DNA of 64,000 bases, from assembly GCA_050872605.1 (NCBI GenBank), contig JBNMHD010000008.1; one strand, given 5' to 3'. Below, piece by piece: positions 33,957 to 41,330 of the stretch. Every line of letters starts with the position of its first letter. Positions within the stretch are counted from its first letter, which is position 1. A model generated the notes under the pieces. It was given only the letters and a program-made list of their open reading frames with translations, searched no databases and was not told where the DNA came from. A program made the translations under genes and the position numbers. This stretch comes from Fusicatenibacter sp050872605 (GTDB lineage Bacteria; Bacillota; Clostridia; Lachnospirales; Lachnospiraceae).

Positions 33957-36098
33957 TTATTTTTTATATTTCGCCAGCACCCTGTGCAGTTCCCTTGCAT
34001 CGACCGGTTTGGTCAGATAGGCGTTCATGCCGCTGGCGAGCGTTTTCTCACGGTCCTCGTCGAAAGCATTGGCAGTCATGGCAATAATCGGGATGGTTTT
34101 TGCATCCTCCCGCGGGAGAGCACGGATGGTTTTTGCAGCGGTCATACCGTCCATCACCGGCATCATAATGTCCATAAGGATGGCATCAAAAGTGCCGGGC
34201 TCGGAGGAACGGAAAAGCTCGACAGCGATCTGTCCATTGACAGCAGTGGCTGTTTCCACACCATCATCCGCAAGCATATACTGTGCGATTTCGAGATTCA
34301 GATCATTGTCCTCGACAACAAGCACCCGCATGCCGCTGATATCGTCCAGCGTTTCCGGTTCTGCGGGGTGAGATACTTCAGGAGCCGGGTCCAGATCGAA
34401 AGTGAGCTGAACCGTAAAAGTTGTGCCGACGCCTGGTTCACTTTCAACGGAAATCGAACCGTTCATAATTTCAACCAGATGATGGACAATCGACATGCCA
34501 AGTCCCGTACCCTGATAAACGGTGCGGACGCTGTCGTTTTCCTGCATGAACGGTTGAAACAGATCGTTCTGTACAAACTCCGGACTCATACCGATTCCCG
34601 TGTCGCTGACCTGGAAAATAAATTCTGCCTGTGTTTCCGAACAGGAAATCTCCTTTGCAGAAACATCGATGCGCCCGCCCTCTTTATTGTATTTTTTCGC
34701 ATTGCTGATCAGATTCAGCAGAATCCGGCGCAGATGCAGCGGGCTTCCGAGCAGATACCGGTGTGTAACCTCAGAAGAAAGTGAAAACACAGTGTGCTTT
34801 GGATTTGCCAGGTCATCCGCAAGCGACTGGACACTGGTAAGTTCTGTTTCCAGATCAAATGGCTGATGCTCCAGATGCACGGTCCCGTGTTCCAGCTCAC
34901 TCATATCCAGCACATCATTTAAAAGTGAGAGCAGATGAGCGGAAGCACCGTCGATTTTCTGAAGACACGTATCAATAACGGCCGGGTCTGTTTCATTTTT
35001 CCGGATCCGGTCCGCCATCCCCATAATACCGTTGATCGGTGTGCGGATGTCGTGGCTCATATGCGACAGAAATTCACTCTTCGCCCGGTTGGCCCGTGTC
35101 GCCTCTTCGTTTGAAGCCTTGAGCTGCTTCTGGTAGGAAAGCAGAGACTGAATGTATTCTGCCTGCCGCCGGTCCATGATCTCGCCCGAGATGCAGATCA
35201 GATAGGCAACAGCGAGTCCAAGGAAAAACGTGACATAGAAAAGCTGATTGTGCTGCAGAACATACGAAAAGGAGCGGTCTTTTGTAAAATTGGCCAGCCA
35301 TTTCGTTTTCAGATGCCCGATTGTGCCGTCCATGGACATTTCCTGAAGAACCGTATTCAGCTTTTCTTTTAATTCCGGCCGGGAATCATCGACGGCCATC
35401 GCAGGGAAGCTGTTTGCGATTGCCACACCCTTCTTCAGATTAAAATCATTGCGGTCAATAATTTTGGCAGCAACAGCAGCATGGCAGATCCCGTAATCCA
35501 CATCCCCGTTTTCCACGGCCTCAAGAATTTCCGTATTCGTATAATATTCGACGTATTCGCACTGGAGATCGTACGTTGTTTCAATCACGGAACGTGCCAT
35601 CAGTGCAACCCGTTTTCCAGCAAGGCCGGCGGCACTGTTGAGCGTTTTCTTTCCATAGACACAGAGCTGATCCGAGCACATTGGAATCGTGCGGAGCGTT
35701 CCTTCCATATTAGAAAAAATTTCAAGTCCAAGCAGTACGTCTGCGTCACCGTTTTCGAGCATTTCCCGGCACTTGAGCCACTCGCCGGTTTTAAATTCCA
35801 GACGCATGCCCAGGCGGTTGGCGGCTTCCGTAATAATCTCAATATAAAGGCCGGACAGGTCCCCTTTTTTATTATAGTAAGAGTTCGGACAGAAATCGTA
35901 ATCGGTGGCAATGCGCAGAACGGGGGCGTTGGGGCTGGTGGTCATCGGCTGTGTATCCAGAACTGGTTCTGACGAAAATGCGCCCATCTGTACAGCAGTA
36001 AAAAGAGAAGGCGCAAGAATTCCGATTATCGTGATAAAAACCAGAAGAGCAAGATAAACCTTATGCATGGATTTCTTCCTGTTTTCCAGAGCTTTCAT
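33957..36098 (-). CDS. Hybrid histidine kinase with periplasmic-binding-type sensor and receiver domain
   Basis: This protein of about 713 residues begins with a signal-anchor helix, then an extracellular SBP family 3 sensor domain (VLRIATDYDFCPNSYYNKKGDLSGLYIEI; ALMARSVIETTYD). A second helix follows (VTFFLGLAVAYLICISG), then the kinase core with H-box FLSHMSHDIRTPINGIMG, N-box LNLISNAKKYN and G-boxes DTGIGM and GTGLGMSIV. A C-terminal receiver has ILMDIMMPVMDGM and LTKP. It probably senses an amino acid-like ligand. ATG 36098 and ATG 36068 are both plausible starts; the second has the better ribosome site. Confidence 0.85.
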   Translation of the reverse strand: MKALENRKKSMHKVYLALLVFITIIGILAPSLFTAVQMGAFSSEPVLDTQPMTTSPNAPVLRIATDYDFCPNSYYNKKGDLSGLYIEIITEAANRLGMRLEFKTGEWLKCREMLENGDADVLLGLEIFSNMEGTLRTIPMCSDQLCVYGKKTLNSAAGLAGKRVALMARSVIETTYDLQCEYVEYYTNTEILEAVENGDVDYGICHAAVAAKIIDRNDFNLKKGVAIANSFPAMAVDDSRPELKEKLNTVLQEMSMDGTIGHLKTKWLANFTKDRSFSYVLQHNQLFYVTFFLGLAVAYLICISGEIMDRRQAEYIQSLLSYQKQLKASNEEATRANRAKSEFLSHMSHDIRTPINGIMGMADRIRKNETDPAVIDTCLQKIDGASAHLLSLLNDVLDMSELEHGTVHLEHQPFDLETELTSVQSLADDLANPKHTVFSLSSEVTHRYLLGSPLHLRRILLNLISNAKKYNKEGGRIDVSAKEISCSETQAEFIFQVSDTGIGMSPEFVQNDLFQPFMQENDSVRTVYQGTGLGMSIVHHLVEIMNGSISVESEPGVGTTFTVQLTFDLDPAPEVSHPAEPETLDDISGMRVLVVEDNDLNLEIAQYMLADDGVETATAVNGQIAVELFRSSEPGTFDAILMDIMMPVMDGMTAAKTIRALPREDAKTIPIIAMTANAFDEDREKTLASGMNAYLTKPVDARELHRVLAKYKK

Positions 36099-36309
36099 GT
36101 GATTGTTTTGATCCTTTCTGAAAAAGTTTCGTTCTTTTTTTAGAATACCAATATGCATTAAAATAAGCAATCATTTTTTAAGAAAATATAAGAGTGTAAT
36201 AGTTATATTGGAAGTACTTTTCTGCGCAGAAAAACAACGGATATGTTACATCCGGTTGGAAATGCTGTAAAAGAATAAAATAGATGTCTTGACTTTGAAG
36301 TTTTAGATG

Positions 36310-36394
36310 AAAAACCCTCCCATTTGTGATATGCTTTTGGCAGGACAATGATTCGAAGACATGTCCGCAGAACAAAAACAAATGGGAGGTTTTT
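36310..36394 (+). promoter_or_regulatory. Long inverted repeat that covers the ribosome site of the acetyltransferase
   Basis: AAAAACCCTCCCATTTGT (36310-36327) pairs with ACAAATGGGAGGTTTTT (36378-36394) with a single bulged C. The right arm contains the GGGAGG ribosome site at 36384-36389. The 50-nt loop is too long for a normal terminator. The rest of the gap to the kinase gene shows no ORF. Confidence 0.6.
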
Positions 36395-36398
36395 ACAA

Positions 36399-37007
36399 AT
36401 GACAGAACAGGAAAGAATGAAACAGGGGTATCTTTGGGAAGATGATGAGGAGAACATGGCGCTGCAGGCAAAATGCAAAGGTCTTGTCAGAAAGTTCAAC
36501 GAGATGCCGACAGAAGCGATGGCAGAGCGGGAAGCACTGCTGCATGATATTTTTGGAGAAGTGGGAGAGCATGTATGGCTGAATTCTCCGCTGACGGTTT
36601 CGGTCGGCAAGTATGTCAGCATCGGTTCCGGTACGTATGCGAATATGAACCTGACGCTGATCGATGACTGGAAAATTACGATCGGAAAAAATGTTCTGAT
36701 CGGACCGAATGTGACACTGTGTACCACAGGTCATTCGATTCATCCGGAACACCGCATGGACGGCATGTATTCCTTCCCGATTACCATTGGTGACAATGTA
36801 TGGATCGGCGGAAATGTTATGGTACTGCCAGGCGTTACAATCGGAGAAAACTCCGTGATTGGTGCCGGTTCCGTAGTAACCAAAGATATTCCGGCAAATG
36901 TAGTTGCGTTTGGTGCTCCGTGCAAGGTTTACCGGGAGATTTCGGAACACGATGCAGAATATTATTTCGGTGACAGAAGATTCGACGAGCAGCCGCCGAG
37001 AGAGTAA
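36399..37007 (+). CDS. Maltose O-acetyltransferase-type sugar acetyltransferase
   Basis: The 202-residue protein has the N-terminal Mac domain (MTEQERMKQGYLWEDDEE) followed by a left-handed beta-helix of hexapeptide repeats (VGKYVSIGSGTYANMNLTLID; IGKNVLIGPNVTL; IGDNVWIGGNVMVLPGVTIGENSVIGAGSVVTKDI). The catalytic histidine is in TTGHSIHPEHR. It would acetylate maltose, galactoside or similar sugars with acetyl-CoA. ATG 36399 follows the GGGAGG that lies in the inverted repeat; an upstream frame start at 36348 lies inside the hairpin loop. Confidence 0.88.
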   Translation: MTEQERMKQGYLWEDDEENMALQAKCKGLVRKFNEMPTEAMAEREALLHDIFGEVGEHVWLNSPLTVSVGKYVSIGSGTYANMNLTLIDDWKITIGKNVLIGPNVTLCTTGHSIHPEHRMDGMYSFPITIGDNVWIGGNVMVLPGVTIGENSVIGAGSVVTKDIPANVVAFGAPCKVYREISEHDAEYYFGDRRFDEQPPRE

Positions 37008-37021
37008 ATTTAGGTATTGTA

Positions 37022-37167
37022 CAGTTCACCGCGCCATTCGCAAAACCGCGCTTTTCAGCGCTTTCCGCTGCTGCGCAGCTCCTTTTTGCTCATTTCGTGG
37101 CGCTCCCTTCGTGTGTTCCAGAAAACAGATTTTCATGCGAGCATGAAATCTGTTCTCTGGAACACAC
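37022..37167. repeat. Intergenic repeat region with a 28-bp inverted repeat
   Basis: GTGTGTTCCAGAAAACAG... (37111-37138) is mirrored by ...CTGTTCTCTGGAACACAC (37141-37167) with two mismatches or gaps. To its left lies GCCATTCGCAAAAC (37034-37047), which recurs near 63782 at the right edge of the window. There is no T-run or ORF. This looks like a mobile or REP-like intergenic element. Confidence 0.5.
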
Positions 37168-37309
37168 GTGTGAACTGGGATAAAAAAATAGAAATAGTAA
37201 TTTTTACTATTTTCTCTTGATTTCTTTTTCGTTTTGGGATAAGATAAGAACATAAGATTCGGAGTGGGTTCCGGAAAGCAAAAACGAGATGGAAAGGATA
37301 TGGATTTTT

Positions 37310-38467
37310 ATGAAGATTACAGAAGATATTATCTACGCAGGAGTCAATGATCATCAGGTAGACCTGTTTGAAGGTCAGTACAAAGTGCCGAACGGCATGG
37401 CCTATAATTCTTACGTGATTCTCGATGAGAAAACAGCAGTTATGGATACCGTAGATGCAAATTTCAAGGATGAATGGCTGGCAAATGTTGCGAAAGCACT
37501 GGACGGCAGAAAACCGGATTATCTGATTGTACAGCACATGGAGCCGGATCACTCTGCGAATGTCGAAAACTTCGTAAAACAGTATCCGGAAGCAACCGTC
37601 GTTGCCAATACAAAAACATTCACCATGATGAAAAACTTCTTCCCGGATATGGACCTTGCCGGAAAGAAACTGGAAGTCAAAGACGGTGATTCCCTCACCC
37701 TTGGAAAACATGTCCTGACCTTCGTTTTCGCTCCGATGGTACATTGGCCGGAAGTTATGGTAACGTACGACAGCACCGATAAAGTTCTGTTTGCCGCAGA
37801 CGGCTTCGGAAAATTCGGCGCACTCGACCGCGAGGAGCCGTGGGATGATGAGGCCCGCCGCTACTTCATCGGCATCGTTGGAAAATACGGTCCGCAGGTA
37901 CAGAAGCTCCTGAAAGTGGCCGGAACACTGGACATCCAGAAAATCTGCTCGCTGCACGGCCCGGTTCTGACCGAAAATCTTGGCCACTACATCGAGAAAT
38001 ATGATATCTGGTCATCTTACCGCCCGGAGGAAGAGGGCGTTGTCGTTGCCTACACATCCGTTTACGGCAATACGAAAAAAGCGGCAGAGCTGCTCGCTGA
38101 CAAGCTGAAAGAAAAAGGCTGCCCGAACGTCGTTGTTTACGATCTGGCAAGAGACGATATGTCCGCCGCCGTAGCCGATGCGTTCCGCTACAGCAAGCTG
38201 GTTCTCGCAACCCTGACCTACAACGCCGGCATCTATCCGTTCATGCAGGATTTCATTAACCGTTTGACCGAGCGCAGCTTCCAGAACCGCACGATCGGCC
38301 TGATCGAAAACGGAAGCTGGGCACCGACCGCAGCGAAAGTGATGAAAGGTATGTTCGAGAAGAGCAAAAATATCACCTGGACAGAGAACAACGTAAAAGT
38401 GATGTCCGCTGTGAAAGAAGAGAACGTAAAAGAGATCGAGGCACTGGCTGAAGAGCTCTGCAAATAA
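37310..38467 (+). CDS. FprA-type flavodiiron protein (A-type flavoprotein)
   Basis: The 385-residue protein has a metallo-beta-lactamase-like diiron domain with the full ligand set (QHMEPDHSAN: His-Glu-Asp-His; PMVHWPEVM; LFAADGFGKFG; SLHGPVL). A C-terminal flavodoxin domain follows, starting at about residue 250 (VAYTSVYGNTKKAAELL; ATLTYNAGIYPFM; ENGSWAPTAAKVM). These enzymes reduce O2 or NO to protect strict anaerobes. There is no rubredoxin extension, so electrons must come from a separate rubredoxin. The start is ATG 37310 or, with a weaker site, ATG 37289. Confidence 0.92.
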   Translation: MKITEDIIYAGVNDHQVDLFEGQYKVPNGMAYNSYVILDEKTAVMDTVDANFKDEWLANVAKALDGRKPDYLIVQHMEPDHSANVENFVKQYPEATVVANTKTFTMMKNFFPDMDLAGKKLEVKDGDSLTLGKHVLTFVFAPMVHWPEVMVTYDSTDKVLFAADGFGKFGALDREEPWDDEARRYFIGIVGKYGPQVQKLLKVAGTLDIQKICSLHGPVLTENLGHYIEKYDIWSSYRPEEEGVVVAYTSVYGNTKKAAELLADKLKEKGCPNVVVYDLARDDMSAAVADAFRYSKLVLATLTYNAGIYPFMQDFINRLTERSFQNRTIGLIENGSWAPTAAKVMKGMFEKSKNITWTENNVKVMSAVKEENVKEIEALAEELCK

Positions 38468-38489
38468 GAAGAACAAGAAGAGAAAAGTG

Positions 38490-38533
38490 CTCCGCCGGAC
38501 TTTGCAAAAAGGCAAAGACGGCGGAGTCTTTTT
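38490..38533 (+). terminator. Terminator of the flavodiiron gene
   Basis: CTCCGCCGGACTTTGC and GGCAAAGACGGCGGAG pair around AAAA; TCTTTTTA follows. Confidence 0.88.
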
Positions 38534-38627
38534 ATGGCAAAATGCACGCTGAACAAGACAGTAAATTGTATTTTAATCAAATAATATTCTGAAAATAATA
38601 AAATATAAAATAAATTAAAAGAAAGTA

Positions 38628-38656
38628 TTGACAAAACATGGAAGATGAGTTAATAT
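38628..38656 (+). promoter_or_regulatory. Consensus promoter of a noncoding transcript
   Basis: A perfect TTGACA (38628-38633) and TAATAT (38651-38656) are 17 bp apart. No ORF of useful length follows. Confidence 0.75.
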
Positions 38657-38662
38657 AAGATC

Positions 38663-38990
38663 AACAAAAGAAAAGAGAACAAAAACAAAAAAAGAAACAT
38701 CAAAACGAAATCTAAGAAAGTAAGAGGTACGGTCCAATGGCATAGTTAATCTGAACATCAAAAAAATCTCTGAAGAGTTTACATACAGAACCTAAAGGAG
38801 ATGATTCCAATGAAAGGCAGAGGCCCATAGGGAAAAAATAAAAACAAAAAAATCCAGGAGGTACGGTCCAAAAGGAACATAACGAAATACCCCGAAATCA
38901 ATGAAAGCAGCAGGTGTATAAAATGAAATTACTGGAAATTCATTAAAAGCCCGGTCGAGAAGAAAAAGAATCGATCGGGCTTAATTTATG
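38663..38990 (+). ncRNA. Candidate noncoding or micropeptide RNA of about 325 nt with a repeated GGTACGGTCC motif
   Basis: A consensus promoter and a 12-bp GU-tolerant terminator stem (AAGCCCGGTCGA/TCGATCGGGCTT, 38947-38982, then AATTTAT) bracket a stretch without long ORFs. AGGTACGGTCCAA occurs at 38725-38737 and again at 38859-38871. Three tiny frames exist: MKGRGP (38810-38830) with a well-placed AAGGAG site, and MKAAGV and MKLLEIH near the 3' end. No known RNA family was recognised. It is flanked by fprA and a PAP2 gene, each with its own terminator, so it is an independent unit. Confidence 0.45.
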
Positions 38991-39011
38991 TCTGCAAAAA
39001 ATAGATTACAA

Positions 39012-39063
39012 ATAAAAAAATGCGCGTCCCATTCATCATGAAAAAAATGAGAATGCGGCGCGC
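39012..39063 (-). terminator. Terminator of the PAP2 gene
   Basis: On the minus strand GCGCGCCGCATTC pairs with GAATGGGACGCGC and seven T follow. Confidence 0.8.
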
Positions 39064-39074
39064 AAGATGAAAAA

Positions 39075-39602
39075 TTATTTTCTTTTTATGGAACTGCAGA
39101 TTTTATCCCACAGTACACATACCACAAATGCAGTCAGAATACCCAAAACTGCCCCAAAAAGTACATCAGTCGGATAATGTACAAAGAAGTACATTCTGCT
39201 GAATCCGACGAGTGCTGCAAATACGAACACCCCGATGCCGGCTTTTCTGTAGTAATGATAAATCGCCATTGCACTTGAAAAAGCCAGATAGGTGTGAACG
39301 GACGGGCAGGAAAAACTGCTCGGCTTTTTTACGATCATTGAAACGGTCTCATCTACGGCACATGGACGCGGTCTTGCGATCAGATCCTTCAGCCAGACAT
39401 TACCGATCAGATACGAAGCCACATAGGACAAAAGCACTGCGGCACCGCATTTTCTTGTTTTGGGAATGAGAAGCAGCACCAGTCCGATGACAATCCAGAG
39501 CTGACCGATACTTCCTACAAAATTGTTAAAAACTCCAATCATGATCTGGTCCAGAACCGGGTGATGCAAGGATTGGATTGCATGTAAAATACTTAATTCC
39601 AT
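39075..39602 (-). CDS. PAP2-family membrane phosphatase
   Basis: The 175-residue protein has five to six helices and the three PAP2 motifs in a variant form: KDLIARPRP, PSSFSCPSVHT and SRMYFFVHYPTDVLFG. The usual PSGH is PSVH here, but the catalytic histidines are present. The likely substrate is undecaprenyl or phosphatidylglycerol phosphate at the membrane. It is monocistronic. Confidence 0.85.
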   Translation of the reverse strand: MELSILHAIQSLHHPVLDQIMIGVFNNFVGSIGQLWIVIGLVLLLIPKTRKCGAAVLLSYVASYLIGNVWLKDLIARPRPCAVDETVSMIVKKPSSFSCPSVHTYLAFSSAMAIYHYYRKAGIGVFVFAALVGFSRMYFFVHYPTDVLFGAVLGILTAFVVCVLWDKICSSIKRK

Positions 39603-39706
39603 GATTTAATGTTATCCCCCTGTCTTTTTTGATTTTATTTTACGACGGGCACAGGAACATTGCAAGATAAATGTAACATCATGTCAACTATGCATATCCT
39701 GTGTGG

Positions 39707-39845
39707 TTTTTGACTTTATAGGAAACTTCGTTGAATTTTCCTATAAAGTCAAAAAGCCCTCCGGGCAGGATCGCACTGCGGCGGAGAGGAATTATGTCGC
39801 TAAAGCGACCCGCCGCAGGCGGAGAATCCTGCAAAGCAGGATTCT
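39707..39845. repeat. Structured intergenic element made of three nested or adjacent perfect stems
   Basis: TTTTTGACTTTATAGGAAA (39707-39725) is exactly complementary to 39737-39755. TGCGGCGG (39777-39784) pairs with CCGCCGCA (39810-39817) around an inner GTCGC-TAAA-GCGAC stem. AGAATCCTGC pairs with GCAGGATTCT (39823-39845). Elements of this plan recur between genes in Lachnospiraceae genomes (recalled, not searched). There is no coding potential. Confidence 0.6.
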
Positions 39846-39980
39846 TTCTTGTCCAATGCGTCGTAAAACCCCTTGCTTCAGCTATGGGGATATAAGACGC
39901 ATCCATCGAATTTACGCAAGTAATTGAAGATGAACAAAATAACAATTGGATTAATCAATAAAATGTGATATCATACACAT

Positions 39981-40160
39981 ATGAACACAACATATAAATC
40001 AAGAATCAAATTCAGAATCTACCCGAACAGAGAACAGAAAAACTTCATCCACCAGACACTGGGATGCCATCATCATCCGCAGGGCGTAAATGATGTTGAG
40101 CCATATCAGATGCTGCCCAATGCTGCACGGTATGAGAAGCTGCAGCAGAGTGCCGGATGA
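39981..40160 (+). pseudogene. Remnant of an IS200/IS605-family TnpB (OrfB)
   Basis: A 59-codon frame starts MNTTYKSRIKFRIYPNREQK and continues NFIHQTLGCHHH. This is the conserved N-terminus of TnpB/IS605 OrfB (K-F-R-I-Y-P-N-x-E-Q, then TxGCxR). It then jumps to DVEPYQMLPNAARYEKLQQSAG, which is not the normal continuation, and stops. Full-length TnpB has about 370-400 residues, so this is a decayed or internally deleted copy. It lies directly at the left border of the peptide-export island. Confidence 0.65.
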
Positions 40161-40185
40161 AAAAAGAATCTAGGAGGAAATGACG

Positions 40186-40350
40186 ATGGAAGACGAGAAA
40201 AAAAGAAAAGAAATGAGTGAGGAAGAACTGGATCAGGTTTCCGGCGGTAAAGTGATACCGGGGTTCTGGGATTTCGAAGATGATATCAATGTGGTCCGGA
40301 GAGATTCCAAAGGAAACTTTGAAACTAAGAAGAAAAAGGAGGAATTTTAA
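40186..40350 (+). CDS. Double-glycine leader peptide precursor 1 (54 aa)
   Basis: The peptide starts MEDEKKRKEMSEEELDQVSGG, a typical acidic leader in which ELDQVSGG is the C39-peptidase recognition and cleavage site (Leu at -7, Val at -4, Gly-Gly at -2/-1). Cleavage would release a 33-residue product beginning KVIPGFWDFEDD and ending in a lysine-rich tail. The RRDSKGN segment recurs as RTDSKGN in precursor 3. AGGAGG at 40172-40177 is 8 bp from ATG 40186. It is the first gene of the export island. Confidence 0.75.
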   Translation: MEDEKKRKEMSEEELDQVSGGKVIPGFWDFEDDINVVRRDSKGNFETKKKKEEF

Positions 40351-40351
40351 A

Positions 40352-40522
40352 ATGGAAACATCAAAGATTTTGAAATATTTAGGAGCTGTCATTATTATAA
40401 TTCTGCTTGTGGTTGATCTTGTCGGAAAGGAAATTCCGCTTCCGCTCCTGGTAATTGGATTATGCATCGGTGCAGCGCTTTCGATTGCAGGTCTTTCTCT
40501 TGAGCGGCGTAACAAAAAATAA
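40352..40522 (+). CDS. Small two-helix membrane protein, possible immunity protein
   Basis: The 56-residue protein begins METSKILKYLG and has two hydrophobic helices (AVIIIILLVVDLV and PLPLLVIGLCIGAALSIAGL) joined by GKEIP, with a positive C-terminus (ERRNKK). AAGGAGG at 40337-40343 is inside the end of precursor 1, so the genes are coupled. Small membrane proteins next to bacteriocin precursors are often immunity proteins; here that is only position-based inference. It has no double-glycine leader. Confidence 0.65.
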   Translation: METSKILKYLGAVIIIILLVVDLVGKEIPLPLLVIGLCIGAALSIAGLSLERRNKK

Positions 40523-40543
40523 ATTATTGCGGAGGAATGCAGG

Positions 40544-40756
40544 ATGAGTGAAGAAAAAAACAGAACGGAACTGTCGGACAACGAACTGGATGAGGTTACA
40601 GGCGGCGCAAAAGCAAAATATTATTATGTACAAAAGGGAGATGAGCTGAGAGAAATCGCAAAGAAGTATAGTACTACGGTTAATCAGCTTTGCCTCTGGA
40701 ATGGTATTTCAAATCCTAATTTTATTAAAACTGGAGATAGACTTCGTGTCGGCTGA
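40544..40756 (+). CDS. Double-glycine leader protein 2 with LysM domain as cargo (70 aa)
   Basis: The leader MSEEKNRTELSDNELDEVTGG has the same acidic, L-x2-V-x-G-G pattern as precursors 1 and 3. After the cleavage site comes a single complete LysM domain: AKYYYVQKGDELREIAKKYS, then TTVNQLCLWNGISNPNFIKTGDRLRVG. LysM binds peptidoglycan or chitin N-acetylglucosamine. The mature product would be a 49-residue free LysM module, exported and processed by the C39 transporter encoded downstream. One cysteine is present. Wall-binding effector, autolysin inhibitor or adhesion module are possible roles. Confidence 0.8.
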   Translation: MSEEKNRTELSDNELDEVTGGAKAKYYYVQKGDELREIAKKYSTTVNQLCLWNGISNPNFIKTGDRLRVG

Positions 40757-40786
40757 GTGCGATAGGTGCCCAAACGGAGGAATACC

Positions 40787-40822
40787 GGCCCCTGCTTTAC
40801 AGGAAACTGTACGGCGGGGGCC
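40787..40822 (+). other. Hairpin between the precursor and transporter genes
   Basis: GGCCCC pairs with GGGGCC and inner ACAG with CTGT around GAAA. No T-run follows, so it probably sets relative mRNA levels of precursors and transporter by processing or partial termination. Confidence 0.55.
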
Positions 40823-40905
40823 TTGCACATAGAAAGATACAAAATTTGAACAAGAAAAATTGTGATGCAGGGTTCTGCCCCGTATGACAGAAAGTGGTGC
40901 TGGTT

Positions 40906-41322
40906 ATGAAAGAAAGACTATATCGTGAAAAGAGCCTGAACAAGATCAAGTCACCGGACCATCTCAGCGAGTATATCAAGGTAGTCAATCCCGGGATCTG
41001 GCTGCTGATGACAAGTGTCCTGGTTCTGCTTGTGGGTCTGTGCTGCTGGGGCATTCTGGGAAACATTCAGACGGTTGTCAATACAAAGGTTCAGGTTAGT
41101 GACGGGGAAGCTGTCTGCACACTTACCGGGGAGGAAGGCGCAAAGATAAAACCTGGCATGCCGGTTTTGGTGGAAGGCGCAGAAGGAACTGTAAAAGAGG
41201 TCCGCAGCCAGAGTGACGGCTGTGTGTGTGTACTGGAATTGGAGCATCCTGTTTCAGATGGATTTTACGATGCCCAGATTACGGTGGAGTCCATCCATCC
41301 AATTTCTTTTTTACTGAACTGA
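40906..41322 (+). CDS. Short HlyD-like membrane-fusion (adaptor) protein
   Basis: The 138-residue protein has a short cytoplasmic N-terminus (KIKSPDHLSEYIKVVNPGIW), one helix (LLMTSVLVLLVGLCCWGILG) and an external part with lipoyl-type half-motifs (KIKPGMPVLVEGAEGTVKEV). NHLP-system adaptors normally have 250-450 residues with a long helical hairpin; that hairpin is absent here, as suits a Gram-positive envelope. It precedes the C39 exporter by 8 bp. The ribosome site is weak. Confidence 0.7.
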   Translation: MKERLYREKSLNKIKSPDHLSEYIKVVNPGIWLLMTSVLVLLVGLCCWGILGNIQTVVNTKVQVSDGEAVCTLTGEEGAKIKPGMPVLVEGAEGTVKEVRSQSDGCVCVLELEHPVSDGFYDAQITVESIHPISFLLN

Positions 41323-41330
41323 GGTAACAT

